Assembly (NCBI GenBank): GCA_938027595.1
Contig: CALJAK010000001.1
Coordinates: 1 to 64,000 of the forward strand
Length of the DNA stretch: 64,000 nucleotides
Direction of reading: 5' to 3'
From: an uncultured Thermoproteales archaeon
Lineage (GTDB): Archaea; Thermoproteota; Thermoprotei; Thermoproteales; Thermoproteaceae
Shown: positions 27,864-36,145 of the stretch, in pieces
Layout: the number at the start of each line of letters is the position of its first letter
Numbering within the stretch: the stretch's first letter is position 1
The notes under the pieces: generated by a model
Seen by the model: only the letters and a program-made list of their open reading frames with translations
What the model was told of the DNA's origin: nothing
Databases searched by the model: none
Made by a program: the position numbers and the translations under genes

Positions 27864-28436
27864 ATGCGTCTTGACAAATACAGAGCTGCTCTCAAGACCG
27901 TGGCGGAGGAATTAGACAAGAGAGAAGTTGATTATGTATTGGTGGGCAGCGCCGTTTTGTTGTTTCTATACAAAGTGGAGTACGACCCCAGAGATATAGA
28001 TTTGTTTGTGTTAAACAAATCGACAGTGTTAGACAGCGAGTTTTTTGAAAAAATTGCAGAGGAAAACGACTGGGACGTCGGCACTTCAGACCACGGCACG
28101 TTGTATTACGAGTTGATAACCAAGGGGGAGGTAGTTAGAGTAGACCTCTTGGAAAACATACTAGACATATACATACCTCTCGAGCTTTTCGCCGAACCTC
28201 ACGTGGTCAAGATAGACGGCGTTGAGATAAAATCGATAGGGTTAGAGGAGTTGTTAGTGCTAAAGGCGAAGATAGCTACTAGAGAGGCTGAGAATTTCAT
28301 AAACGAAATTGCTAGAATTACGCTGGAGCGAGGTATAAAACTAAATCACGAGAAGATGAAGAAATACGCAGCGCTTTTCGAAGACCAAGAAGGCATATTG
28401 AAGAGACTGAGGCGAAATGGTATCTACATAGAATAG
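27864..28436 (+). CDS. Nucleotidyltransferase-fold protein
   Basis: About 190 residues from the ATG at 27864. The segment LVGSAVLLFLYKVEYDPRDIDLFVL has the G-S-x(n)-D-x-D catalytic layout of the pol-beta nucleotidyltransferase superfamily, and a third acidic residue may be in VVRVDLLE. The second half, with GLEELLVLKAKIATREAENF, is helical and resembles the AbiEii/MNT-type proteins. Such genes are often antitoxins or toxins with HEPN partners, but no HEPN gene is adjacent. Substrate unknown. Confidence 0.7.
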   Translation: MRLDKYRAALKTVAEELDKREVDYVLVGSAVLLFLYKVEYDPRDIDLFVLNKSTVLDSEFFEKIAEENDWDVGTSDHGTLYYELITKGEVVRVDLLENILDIYIPLELFAEPHVVKIDGVEIKSIGLEELLVLKAKIATREAENFINEIARITLERGIKLNHEKMKKYAALFEDQEGILKRLRRNGIYIE

Positions 28437-28463
28437 TTTTAAAAAGTGTAATGCTATATCGCC

Positions 28464-30281
28464 ATGCGGGTTTTATACATACATACAGAACACTTCGGCT
28501 GGCAAGCGAGAGAACCCGCGGTTGAGATTAGAGACGAACCCAACTCCGGCGCGGTCAAAAACGCTCTGGTGGTGTTTGTGGCAGTGGAGAGAGGCGACGT
28601 AGACAGCGAGGAGTACTTGAGGCAAGTGGCTCAAGACATCGTCAAAACCGCAGAAGGCGTAAAGGCGGAGTCCATAGTGATATATCCATATGCACATTTA
28701 TCCAGCGATTTGGCTAGGCCTTACACAGCCAGGGAGGTGTTAAACAGACTTTACCACTTGGTGAAGGCAGAGTTTAGAGGCGGTGTGTATAAAGCTCCCT
28801 TTGGATATTACAAAGCTTTTGAATTGAAGTGTCTGGGGCACCCACTTTCGGAGTTGAGCAGAAGTTTCAAGCCAGAAGTTAAGCCCGCTAAAGTAGAGGA
28901 GAAGCGCGATGTCTACGTCATATTGACGCCAGACGGGGGGGAATACAAGCCAGAGGAATACACACATGGAGATCCAGATTTCAAAATTTTGGTGGAGAAA
29001 GAAGTGTTCAAGAGAGAGTTAAGTGGAGGGGGAGAACCCAAGTATTTGGAATACCTAAAGAAATTTGGCTTCGAGTGGGAAGGCATGTCAGACGTGGGGC
29101 ACATGAGGTACGGTCCGGAGGCGACGGTCATGATGGAGCTCGTAGAGGATTACTCATACGCAGTAGCCAAGTCGCTGGGGGTGCCACTGTTCAAAATACG
29201 CGGCACTAACATGTTTAAACTCGCCGAACACGCAATAGAAACACACGCCAAGTTGTTTGGAGAGAGGTTGTACATCGTCGAGTCAGATACGGATTTAGTT
29301 CTACGCTACGCCGCGTGTTTTCAACAATTTGCAATGGTTAAAGACTGGGTGATTAGCTATAGACACCTCCCCTTCGGCGTGATAGAGGTGGCGGATTCGT
29401 ACAGACATGAGCAGCCCGGCGAGACGGTGATGCTCTTCCGGCTGAGGCGTTTCTACATGCCGGACCTCCACATTTTCGCGAGAGATCTTGGAGAAGCCAT
29501 AGAGGTCAGCTATAGACTACATGAGTTGATCTTTAGAGAGATAGAGAAGTTGGGTAGGACTTACGTCTCGCTATACAACGTCACTGAGGACTTCTATAGG
29601 AACCATAGGCAGTATCTAACTGAGTTAGCCCGCAGAGAGGGGAAGCCTATCCTAGTCAGAATTCTACCCAGTCAGAAGTACTACTGGGTGTTAAATGTAG
29701 AGTTTCACATTATAGACGCTTTGGGTAGACCTAGGGAAGTCGCCACATTTCAAATAGACGTGGGGAACGCGCAGCGTTTTGGAATTAAATACTTCGACGA
29801 ACAGAACCAACCCAAGTATCCGGTAATTATACACACAGCCATATTGGGCAGTGTGGAGAGGTATCTCTACGCCGTGTTTGACACCGCCGCCAAGCAAGAA
29901 AGCAGCGGCGGCGTCCCGAGACTCCCCACTTGGCTCTCGCCAGTGCAAATACGCATAATTCCAGTCACTGGAGACAACTTGAAGTACGCAGTGGAGGTCG
30001 CCGAGGTGTTGGAAGCGGCGGGGATTAGGGTAGACATAGACGACAGAAACGAGACTTTGTCGAAGAAAGTTAGAGACGCAGAAGTTCAGTGGATTCCCTA
30101 TATATGTGTAGTGGGGGCTAGAGAAGAGAGAGAGAAAACGCTGTCGGTGAGAGTGAGGGGAGCTGCGGTTTACAGAATGTCCGCCAGCGAGTTAGTTGAG
30201 AAAATCAGAGAGGAGGTGGGGGGTTACCCCACTAGACCTCTCTACATGCCCAAATTCCTCAGTCAACGGCCGTTGCGTTAA
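28464..30281 (+). CDS. thrS: Threonyl-tRNA synthetase (archaeal type)
   Basis: Charges tRNA-Thr. About 605 residues. N-terminal 140 residues (RVLYIHTEHFGWQAREPAVE...IVIYPYAHLS) are the archaeal editing domain related to D-Tyr-tRNA deacylase, which removes serine. Class II catalytic core: motif 1 region SYAVAKSLGVPLFKIRGTNMF, zinc-site cysteine in AACFQQF, motif 2 VADSYRHEQPGE, motif 3 near the end of the core. C-terminal anticodon domain begins about residue 485 (WLSPVQIRIIPV). Full length, so no separate editing protein is needed. Confidence 0.95.
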   Translation: MRVLYIHTEHFGWQAREPAVEIRDEPNSGAVKNALVVFVAVERGDVDSEEYLRQVAQDIVKTAEGVKAESIVIYPYAHLSSDLARPYTAREVLNRLYHLVKAEFRGGVYKAPFGYYKAFELKCLGHPLSELSRSFKPEVKPAKVEEKRDVYVILTPDGGEYKPEEYTHGDPDFKILVEKEVFKRELSGGGEPKYLEYLKKFGFEWEGMSDVGHMRYGPEATVMMELVEDYSYAVAKSLGVPLFKIRGTNMFKLAEHAIETHAKLFGERLYIVESDTDLVLRYAACFQQFAMVKDWVISYRHLPFGVIEVADSYRHEQPGETVMLFRLRRFYMPDLHIFARDLGEAIEVSYRLHELIFREIEKLGRTYVSLYNVTEDFYRNHRQYLTELARREGKPILVRILPSQKYYWVLNVEFHIIDALGRPREVATFQIDVGNAQRFGIKYFDEQNQPKYPVIIHTAILGSVERYLYAVFDTAAKQESSGGVPRLPTWLSPVQIRIIPVTGDNLKYAVEVAEVLEAAGIRVDIDDRNETLSKKVRDAEVQWIPYICVVGAREEREKTLSVRVRGAAVYRMSASELVEKIREEVGGYPTRPLYMPKFLSQRPLR

Positions 30282-30320
30282 GCGAAAAATTTATATAGGG
30301 GTGTTAATTTCCCGTGCGGA

Positions 30321-30695
30321 ATGCAAACAACCGCCGTGAGGCCAATAGTTGGGAAACATATATACGGCGAGTTGTACGGCGTGGCTTCAGAGACGTTGTT
30401 TGATGTGGAAAAACTCCGAAAGATAGTCATCGAGGCGGCACACATGGCAAACATGCACCTCGTGGAGGTGAATAGTTGGAAATTCATAGAAAGCGACAAG
30501 GAGGGGGTTTCGGTGATAGCTCTAGTGTTGGAGAGTCACATCGCTATACATACTTGGCCTCGCTATAACTTCGCCACCGTGGACATATACACATGTGGCG
30601 AACATTCAGACCCCATGACTGCATTTCGCTACGTCATTTCACAACTATCGCCAAAGCGATATACAATCAACTACTCCGACCGGTCGTATAAATAA
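30321..30695 (+). CDS. speH: S-adenosylmethionine decarboxylase proenzyme family (or its arginine decarboxylase paralogue)
   Basis: About 124 residues. Pyruvoyl enzyme that self-cleaves between Glu and Ser in VLESHIAIHTWPRYNFATVDIYTCG; Ser becomes the pyruvoyl group, and the His and Cys of the family are present. It makes decarboxylated AdoMet for polyamine synthesis. In crenarchaea a close paralogue has become arginine decarboxylase (shown in Sulfolobus); sequence alone by eye does not settle which this is. TATA-like AATTTATATAGG sits about 26 bp before the ATG. Confidence 0.88.
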   Translation: MQTTAVRPIVGKHIYGELYGVASETLFDVEKLRKIVIEAAHMANMHLVEVNSWKFIESDKEGVSVIALVLESHIAIHTWPRYNFATVDIYTCGEHSDPMTAFRYVISQLSPKRYTINYSDRSYK

Positions 30696-30711
30696 ACTCT
30701 TTGTTTTTCTC

Positions 30712-31599
30712 ATGTCTAACATACTCTTAGTCTCACTCTGGCTGACGCCGGACAAATTGAGTAGCGAAGTGTTGAAAAAAGTCGCCGGTGTGCACGTGGC
30801 GTATTCCGCAGACGCAGTGAACCACATCATTAAGACGCTATACGAAGTCTATACACATGTAGATACAGTGATTGTCTACGGGCCGGACTTTAGAAACGTC
30901 GGCGATTTGATCATAAGCGCGTTGAGAGGCAAATGCAACGAAGCCGTCAGAATTCCATGTAGATATGTAGAGAATCTCAATCTGCATGTAGTAGACATGA
31001 GGTGGAAGAGTGAGGCGGAGTTGAGAGAGGCGTTAGACATGTATAAAGCATACAGAGCGCCAGTTAGACAAAGTGCACACGTAGAGCTGGAGATACCCAA
31101 CCGCCGACATCCACAACGCGGTCCCCACGTGATATACGACACAGATTTAGAAATTTTGAGAATTAAGGCGATTGACTACCTCTTGACCTACGGCGTAGAG
31201 ACGCGAGACGTTATATACAGCGTCATAATGCTACAAGTGGGAGAGGGGAGTTACACAACCTCCACATGCGACTTAGTGAGAGAGTGGCCCTGCGGGTTAG
31301 ATAGATATGCAGTTCTACTCGCCGCCCCAGCTTACGTGCAGAGGGGGGAGAAGCTTCCAGAAATCCCAGTCGAGATATATAAGAGAGATGTGTACGACCC
31401 ACGGGGTAATTTCTACCTAGGCGACAAACTCTATCACTACAGCCCCGCCGGCGTGTTGTTGAGAGTGATAGATATCACAGACGCACAAGTGGAGAGAGAA
31501 GCTTCAAAACTACTACCAGACCACGCCTTCTACCTCGGGCAAGAGTACGCCGCGTATAAACTCCTGAGAGATAGATATATACAAGACAAGTGGCGTTGA
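30712..31599 (+). CDS. DUF4346-like protein with MtrA-like N-terminal half
   Basis: About 295 residues. The C-terminal part, YDPRGNFYLG ... DHAFYLGQEYAAYKLLRDRYIQD, fits the DUF4346 pattern (D-x-x-G-x-F, H-A-x-Y-L-G-x-E, Y-x-Q-D). The N-terminal half (DTVIVYGPDFRNVGDLIISAL) is reminiscent of the MtrA methyltransferase-subunit region often fused to it. Function unknown. It lies 16 bp after the AdoMetDC-like gene, so co-transcription is likely and an AdoMet- or folate-related role is conceivable. Confidence 0.5.
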   Translation: MSNILLVSLWLTPDKLSSEVLKKVAGVHVAYSADAVNHIIKTLYEVYTHVDTVIVYGPDFRNVGDLIISALRGKCNEAVRIPCRYVENLNLHVVDMRWKSEAELREALDMYKAYRAPVRQSAHVELEIPNRRHPQRGPHVIYDTDLEILRIKAIDYLLTYGVETRDVIYSVIMLQVGEGSYTTSTCDLVREWPCGLDRYAVLLAAPAYVQRGEKLPEIPVEIYKRDVYDPRGNFYLGDKLYHYSPAGVLLRVIDITDAQVEREASKLLPDHAFYLGQEYAAYKLLRDRYIQDKWR

Positions 31600-31641
31600 T
31601 ATTTTGTGTGATGGATTTTTAAATTGAACACACATTACGGC

Positions 31642-31929
31642 ATGGCTAGACCCAAATCTGCAAACACATATACACATCCAGATAGGTTAAAAGTGCTAGA
31701 GGCGATAGAGAAGTGGGAGCCAGTGACGCTGGGGCAGTTGGTGACTGGAATTAGCTGGGGGAGGATGCAGTGGCACTTGTACATTCTGGAGAGAGATGGA
31801 AAGATATGGAAATACGTCGAGGGGGGTGTAGTGTACTACCAACGCCGGGGGTGGGATTTGAACCCACGCCCCCTCGCGGGGACGGGATCTCAAGTCCCGC
31901 GCCTTGGGCCGCTCGGCCACCCCGGCTAG
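31642..31929 (+). CDS. Winged-helix protein whose C-terminus is antisense to tRNA-Ser
   Basis: About 95 residues from the ATG at 31642; TTTTTAAA about 26 bp upstream supports it. Residues 1-70 look like a winged helix (LKVLEAIEKWEPVTLGQLVTG, then MQWHLYILERDGKIWKYVEGG). From about residue 68 the frame runs through the whole tRNA-Ser gene on the other strand (GWDLNPRPLAGTGSQ...), ending at a TAG directly after the tRNA 5' end. The C-terminal 26-28 residues are therefore reverse-complement tRNA sequence, either a real read-through or the sign of a lost native 3' end. Confidence 0.55.
   Translation: MARPKSANTYTHPDRLKVLEAIEKWEPVTLGQLVTGISWGRMQWHLYILERDGKIWKYVEGGVVYYQRRGWDLNPRPLAGTGSQVPRLGPLGHPG
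31843..31926 (-). tRNA. tRNA-Ser (anticodon UGA)
   Basis: 84 nt. Acceptor GCCGGGG (31926 side) pairs with CCCCGGC, discriminator G. D-arm GGCCGAGCGGCC region, anticodon loop CTTGAGA with TGA at 31892-31890 on a CGGGA/TCCCG stem, long class II variable arm, and T-arm GGGTTCAAATCCC. No encoded CCA and no intron. TATA-like AGTTTAAAAG is 26 bp upstream at about 31946-31955. The leucine alternative fails because the loop only closes with UGA as anticodon. Confidence 0.95.
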
Positions 31930-31953
31930 GTAGTGTGACGTACGACTTTTAAA

Positions 31954-32382
31954 CTATTTCGGTTTGTGTGACGCAATGGCGGAAAGCAAATGGCAGGGGT
32001 CCACTTCTACACATTTGACTTCTATCGGGGTGGCTTCTGTCAGCCAGAGATCTACGTCGGGAGGTGGGTTGGGACCTATGTGTATTTTGTAACCCACTTT
32101 CAAATGCCGCAAACCCTCCACAATTACGAAATCTGCCTCTAGCTCTCTACAACTGACCCCCCTGCTGTAAAGCACGTAAACATCTCCGTTGTAGAACAAA
32201 ACTCTGTCTGCGCCGACTCTCCTCAACCTAGCGGTGTCTTTATGTGGCGGCTCCGGGTCGTGGTGACTTATCTTGACAGCCACCACAGTGCGACCGCCCG
32301 CCTTCAGTCTCTCCACTAACCACTCTGCCAGGACTGTCTTACCTACGTCTTTGTCTCCAGTTATTTGAATGACGCACGTCAC
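31954..32382 (-). CDS. mobB: Molybdopterin-guanine dinucleotide biosynthesis adapter
   Basis: About 142 residues. P-loop GDKDVGKT at residues 9-16, then VAVKISHHDPEPPHKDTARLRRVGAD, the MobB signature with His/Asp residues, and FVIVEGLRHL (Walker B-like). MobB helps deliver molybdenum (or tungsten) cofactor to target enzymes, which fits an organism with Mo/W oxidoreductases. Overlaps the PadR-like gene by 4 bp. The end of the gene is used as promoter space by tRNA-Ser. Confidence 0.85.
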   Translation of the reverse strand: MTCVIQITGDKDVGKTVLAEWLVERLKAGGRTVVAVKISHHDPEPPHKDTARLRRVGADRVLFYNGDVYVLYSRGVSCRELEADFVIVEGLRHLKVGYKIHIGPNPPPDVDLWLTEATPIEVKCVEVDPCHLLSAIASHKPK

Positions 32383-32681
32383 GTCAATTTGTTGATTAGA
32401 GTTTTCAACTCTTCGATAGCTCTCGCCAAGTTTTCTCTAGCTGTCTCAGACGCCGTGTACAACTTTCTCCCGCCCTCTTCTATTTCCACAAGCACGCCGT
32501 CTGCCACCATGCGTTTCAAAAGTACATAGCCATACACAGTGCTGACGTTAAAACCCCACTTCCTCAACTCTTGTATTATGCCATAACCGTGGAGGGGACC
32601 CCTCTTGTTCAAGAGACTAACTACATACAGCCAGAGGTTGCCTCTACCGATGCAATTTCTAAACCTCTTATATGCCCGCAT
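32379..32681 (-). CDS. PadR-like winged-helix transcription regulator
   Basis: About 100 residues. LHGYGIIQELRKWGFNVSTVYGYVLLKRMVADGVLVEIEEGGRKLYTASETARENL is the PadR winged-helix pattern: helix-turn-helix, then wing with R-x-x-Y-x-x-T/S-x-x-G/A. No C-terminal dimerisation domain beyond one helix. Start and stop overlap the inositol-phosphate synthase and MobB genes, so it is in one unit with both and may regulate that unit. Confidence 0.8.
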   Translation of the reverse strand: MRAYKRFRNCIGRGNLWLYVVSLLNKRGPLHGYGIIQELRKWGFNVSTVYGYVLLKRMVADGVLVEIEEGGRKLYTASETARENLARAIEELKTLINKLT

Positions 32682-33733
32682 TACTTATCCCGCTTGCCCT
32701 CGACGAACTCCAAAACAGCTCTGTAAGCCTCCTCGGGGCTCATGTGTAGAGGTGGGTTTTTGAAACCCCACGCAGATGCGCTGATTAACGGACCCCCCAC
32801 GCCTCTATCAATCGCCAGTTTGGCTAATCTCACTGAGTCCATCACGACAGCTGCACTATTCCAAGCGTCGTGCACGTCTAGAGTTACCTCTAGCCTAATG
32901 GGGAGGCCGCCGAATATCTCCGCCTCTATTAGAGTGTGTGCAATTTTCCTATCTCCAAGGAAGTTTATGTAAGCCACTGGAGATATATACGCATCGAACT
33001 CCTGCCCCGCGGCCATCATTTTGACAGCCGCAGTTTTCGTCTTCTCCTTGTCCCCCCGTCTATGCATTAAATTGACGAAATCTGGCGTGCCCCCCACGTT
33101 TATTTGATAAGTATGCCTCACTCTAACCCCCCGTAGAGCCAACAGCCTCACTAACGTTTTGTGTAGTACAGTCGCGCCAATTTGGTTTTGCGTGTCGTCT
33201 CCCAACAGCGGCACTCCACTTTCTGAAAACTTTCTCTGCCACAAAGCGCTTGTGGCTATCGGAGCTGGCATGGCGTTTACGAACGCCACTCCGGCGCGCA
33301 GTGCGGCTTCTGCGTATGCCTCAGCTGCTTTCACAGCGCCGGTGGGCAGGTAATTCACCAAGACCTCTGTATTTGTGGAATTCAACTCTCTCACCACCTC
33401 CTCCGTCGTGCTTTCCACTATTTTAGACACCAAACCACCCTCCGGCACGCCGTCGAGCGCCGGGCCCGCTCTCACTGTAACCCCCAGTGGCTTCGGTTTA
33501 TACACCACAGTGGCGTTGTTCGGCGTTTGGAAGATGGCCTCAGACAAATCCAGCCCCACCTTCCTGGCGTCTATCTCGAAAGCTGAGGTGAACGTTATGT
33601 CTCTAGGGGTGTATCTACCCACCGTTGGGAACGCCACGGGGGGGTCCAGCTCCGGGTTGGCTTTGTACATCTCCACTCCCTGCACCAACGCCGAAGCGCA
33701 ATTGCCGACGCCCACTACGCCAACTCTAATCAT
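32681..33733 (-). CDS. ino1: Inositol-1-phosphate synthase
   Basis: Converts glucose-6-phosphate to myo-inositol-1-phosphate for inositol phospholipids and compatible solutes. About 350 residues, typical of the archaeal form. NAD site VGVVGVGNCASALVQG at the N-terminus; NYLPTGAVKAAEAYAEAAL; GDDTQNQIGATVLHK; NVGGTPDFVNL; and SVLLDLHDAWNSA-type sequence (TLDVHDAWNSAAVV). First gene of ino1-padR-mobB. Confidence 0.93.
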   Translation of the reverse strand: MIRVGVVGVGNCASALVQGVEMYKANPELDPPVAFPTVGRYTPRDITFTSAFEIDARKVGLDLSEAIFQTPNNATVVYKPKPLGVTVRAGPALDGVPEGGLVSKIVESTTEEVVRELNSTNTEVLVNYLPTGAVKAAEAYAEAALRAGVAFVNAMPAPIATSALWQRKFSESGVPLLGDDTQNQIGATVLHKTLVRLLALRGVRVRHTYQINVGGTPDFVNLMHRRGDKEKTKTAAVKMMAAGQEFDAYISPVAYINFLGDRKIAHTLIEAEIFGGLPIRLEVTLDVHDAWNSAAVVMDSVRLAKLAIDRGVGGPLISASAWGFKNPPLHMSPEEAYRAVLEFVEGKRDK

Positions 33734-33769
33734 AACCTATCTAAACAAACTTGTTAATAAACAATTTGG

Positions 33770-35491
33770 TTAAGTAGAGTGCTCCAACACCACCTCAGCC
33801 ACGTCTCTTATACCTATCTTAACTCCTCTAGTCCTAGCGGCGTCTGAAAGCATGGCGTTGCAGAAGGGACACAGAGTGACCACTGTCGAAGCGCCGGTGG
33901 TTGAGAGTTGTTCAAGCCTCACGTGGCTGATTCTCTTCTCTTCCGGCACGTCGTACCAATAATTCCCACCCCCAGCGCCACAGCAGAAAGTGCCGGCTCC
34001 ACGTCTAGGCGGCTCCCTCAGCCGACCCAGTCTAGAGATTATCTCCCTCTGGGGCTTCACCACGCCGTTGTATCTAGCTAAATAACAAGGGTCGTGTATT
34101 GTGTACAACACGTCGCTCTTCCTCAACGCCAACCTTCTCTCCTCCACTAACTTCTGGAGGAATTGGACGTGGTGATAAACCTCCAACTCCACCCCCAACT
34201 TGCGGTAGTCGTTTTTGAAGACGTTATAGCCATGGGGACATATAGTAATTATCTTCTTCACGCCGTATTTTTTGAACAACTCGCCGTTCTGTATCACAAA
34301 CTCCTGGAAGCGACTCTCTTCGCCCAACCTCCTAAGCGGGTCACCACAGCAAGTCTCCTCGTCACCCAACACAGCCACTTTATCCAACACGCCGGCTCTC
34401 TTCAAAACCTCCACAAACGCTTTCACAATCTCTCTAGACCTCCAGTCGAAACTACCCAAGCAGCCCACCCACAGTAAATACTCAACCCCCTCCGAGGCGT
34501 GTCTAACACCCAATTCACGGAGCCAATTGTGTCTATCTACGTTTGGCGTGGATAAAGTGTTGCCGTATTGCGACGCTGAGAGCAACACATCGCCGATTTT
34601 CTTGTCTACCCTCCCCTCAGCCACCGCAGCTCTCCTAACGCCATATATCACGTCCAAGTGGTTAACTCTAACTGGACACTCGTACAGACAAGCGCCGCAA
34701 GTGACGCACGCCCAAGCTTGCGACTCCAGCCCAGCCAAACTGCCGAGAGCTACAGTCCTAACCACCACCCTAGGCGAGAGGTGTCTCCCGACAGCCACCG
34801 CTGGACATACGGCGTCACATGCGCCGATTTCTCCACAAGATTGACATGAGAACAATACGTCTCTCTCCACGTCTTCTACTTTTGAATATCCAAACTTCAC
34901 CTCAGCTGCATCTATCTTGCCCTCCAACACGTCCCGCAGTACAAACGGCGTTTTGAAGTCCCAAATCTCCCTCTCGAAGTTGGCTAAGAGGTTGGCGGCT
35001 GGCTTGACGTAAAACAAAGCCAACAGGAGGTTTCTAACGATACCTATAGAGAGCGACAGAGCGAAATCAAATATCGATAGAAAAATGTCGAGGAGAGTCA
35101 ACAATATGATCGACAACAGCACAATTTGGAGTTTTGTAGACTCTCGCCCAAACTTTTCCCACTCCAACCTACGGTGTATTTTGGAGCTGCGGATGAAGAC
35201 ACCCACTCGATACACCGCAGCCCACGAGAGGCCGAACATTATCGGCGTGGCGATTATCCACAGAGCCAACGCCCCGCCGGACAGCGCCAGTAGTAGAGAC
35301 AACACTATGCCAGCCACAATGGAGAAATGCATGTACCCAACTCCGCCGCGTTTAGCTTCGTTAAATTCGTAAATCACTAACTTAGCCAAATTTACTCTAG
35401 ACCCATACCCCCTCACTCTCTTTACAAGACTAAAGATAAACAGAGAAAAAGTCAATAGGAATAGTAATAGAAGAATCTCGTGAATCGCCAT
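33770..35491 (-). CDS. Membrane-anchored HdrD-like iron-sulfur oxidoreductase
   Basis: About 573 residues from the ATG at 35491. Residues 1-180 hold four to five membrane helices (HdrE/NarI-like). Two ferredoxin-type clusters follow: CQSCGEIGACDAVCP near 223-237 and CVTCGACLYECP near 265-276. The C-terminal half carries two CCG domains with CCGDPLRRLG and CCGAGGGNYW, as in heterodisulfide reductase HdrD/GlpC. The organism is not a methanogen by any sign here, so the partner thiol or quinone is unknown; a role in quinone-linked thiol-disulfide or lactate-type oxidation is likely. Confidence 0.85.
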   Translation of the reverse strand: MAIHEILLLLFLLTFSLFIFSLVKRVRGYGSRVNLAKLVIYEFNEAKRGGVGYMHFSIVAGIVLSLLLALSGGALALWIIATPIMFGLSWAAVYRVGVFIRSSKIHRRLEWEKFGRESTKLQIVLLSIILLTLLDIFLSIFDFALSLSIGIVRNLLLALFYVKPAANLLANFEREIWDFKTPFVLRDVLEGKIDAAEVKFGYSKVEDVERDVLFSCQSCGEIGACDAVCPAVAVGRHLSPRVVVRTVALGSLAGLESQAWACVTCGACLYECPVRVNHLDVIYGVRRAAVAEGRVDKKIGDVLLSASQYGNTLSTPNVDRHNWLRELGVRHASEGVEYLLWVGCLGSFDWRSREIVKAFVEVLKRAGVLDKVAVLGDEETCCGDPLRRLGEESRFQEFVIQNGELFKKYGVKKIITICPHGYNVFKNDYRKLGVELEVYHHVQFLQKLVEERRLALRKSDVLYTIHDPCYLARYNGVVKPQREIISRLGRLREPPRRGAGTFCCGAGGGNYWYDVPEEKRISHVRLEQLSTTGASTVVTLCPFCNAMLSDAARTRGVKIGIRDVAEVVLEHST

Positions 35492-35509
35492 AAACGTCAA
35501 AATGTAGAG

Positions 35510-36145
35510 CTATATATATCCGTTGACGACGTTTCTACAGATTGTCTCAAATCGACAACGTCCACAAGCAGCCGGCGGCGGTCCAGCCAACGTCTTCCTG
35601 ATCTTGTCTAGAATTTCCAAGGCGGACTCGTCCCCCTGCACAACTTCAACTCTATCTCTATACACGAGGTAGCCGTACCCACTCTCCAACATAGACACGT
35701 AAATCTGCAACTGTCTCTTGTGCGATTCTCTACTGGCGGCTCCACTCTTCACCTCCACCGGTATCAATTTGTCTCCCTTCTTAATCGCCAAATCTACAAC
35801 ACCCACCAAGTCACCCATCTCTATCCTGTACTCCGTAATTACGTTGTCAAACCGAGACAGAGCTCTCTGGTACCGCTCATGTAGCAAAACCCCCTTGACC
35901 GAAGCCAGTAGAGAAGAGGTAGACATGAGTTTAATCCCCAACTTGCTCTGGACCCACAGCAGCCGCGGGCAGAACTCAAAGTCGTTAATCATGGAGGGAG
36001 TCACTCTACTGAAGTCGTACCTCTGGCCATATACGTCTGGCAGTATTTTGAAGAGTCCACTCACCTCCGCCAAGGTGGACTCGTCCACCTTAACCTCGCT
36101 ACAGTTCACTACTCTACAGAGGGGTCTGGGGACCAACAACTCCAT
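35510..36145 (-). CDS. Cas4-like RecB-family exonuclease with Fe-S cysteines
   Basis: About 211 residues. RecB-like PD-(D/E)XK core: HE at 89-90, Asp near 118 in GDLVGVVDLAIKK, EVK at 131-133, QLQIY near 145-149. One cysteine at 59 (FEFCPRLLW) and three at 194, 197 and 203 (CGRCRFETIC) give the 1+3 arrangement for a 4Fe-4S cluster. This is the Cas4 plan, but no cas1 or cas2 is near; the gene starts directly at the base after the stop of a GTPBP-like GTPase gene. Probably a solo Cas4 acting in DNA repair or end processing; adaptation role possible. Confidence 0.85.
   Translation of the reverse strand: MELLVPRPLCRVVNCSEVKVDESTLAEVSGLFKILPDVYGQRYDFSRVTPSMINDFEFCPRLLWVQSKLGIKLMSTSSLLASVKGVLLHERYQRALSRFDNVITEYRIEMGDLVGVVDLAIKKGDKLIPVEVKSGAASRESHKRQLQIYVSMLESGYGYLVYRDRVEVVQGDESALEILDKIRKTLAGPPPAACGRCRFETICRNVVNGYI

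Noticed and set aside
31861-31926. tRNA read as leucine
   Set aside because: The anticodon stem closes only with loop CTTGAGA, giving UGA (serine); discriminator G also fits serine.
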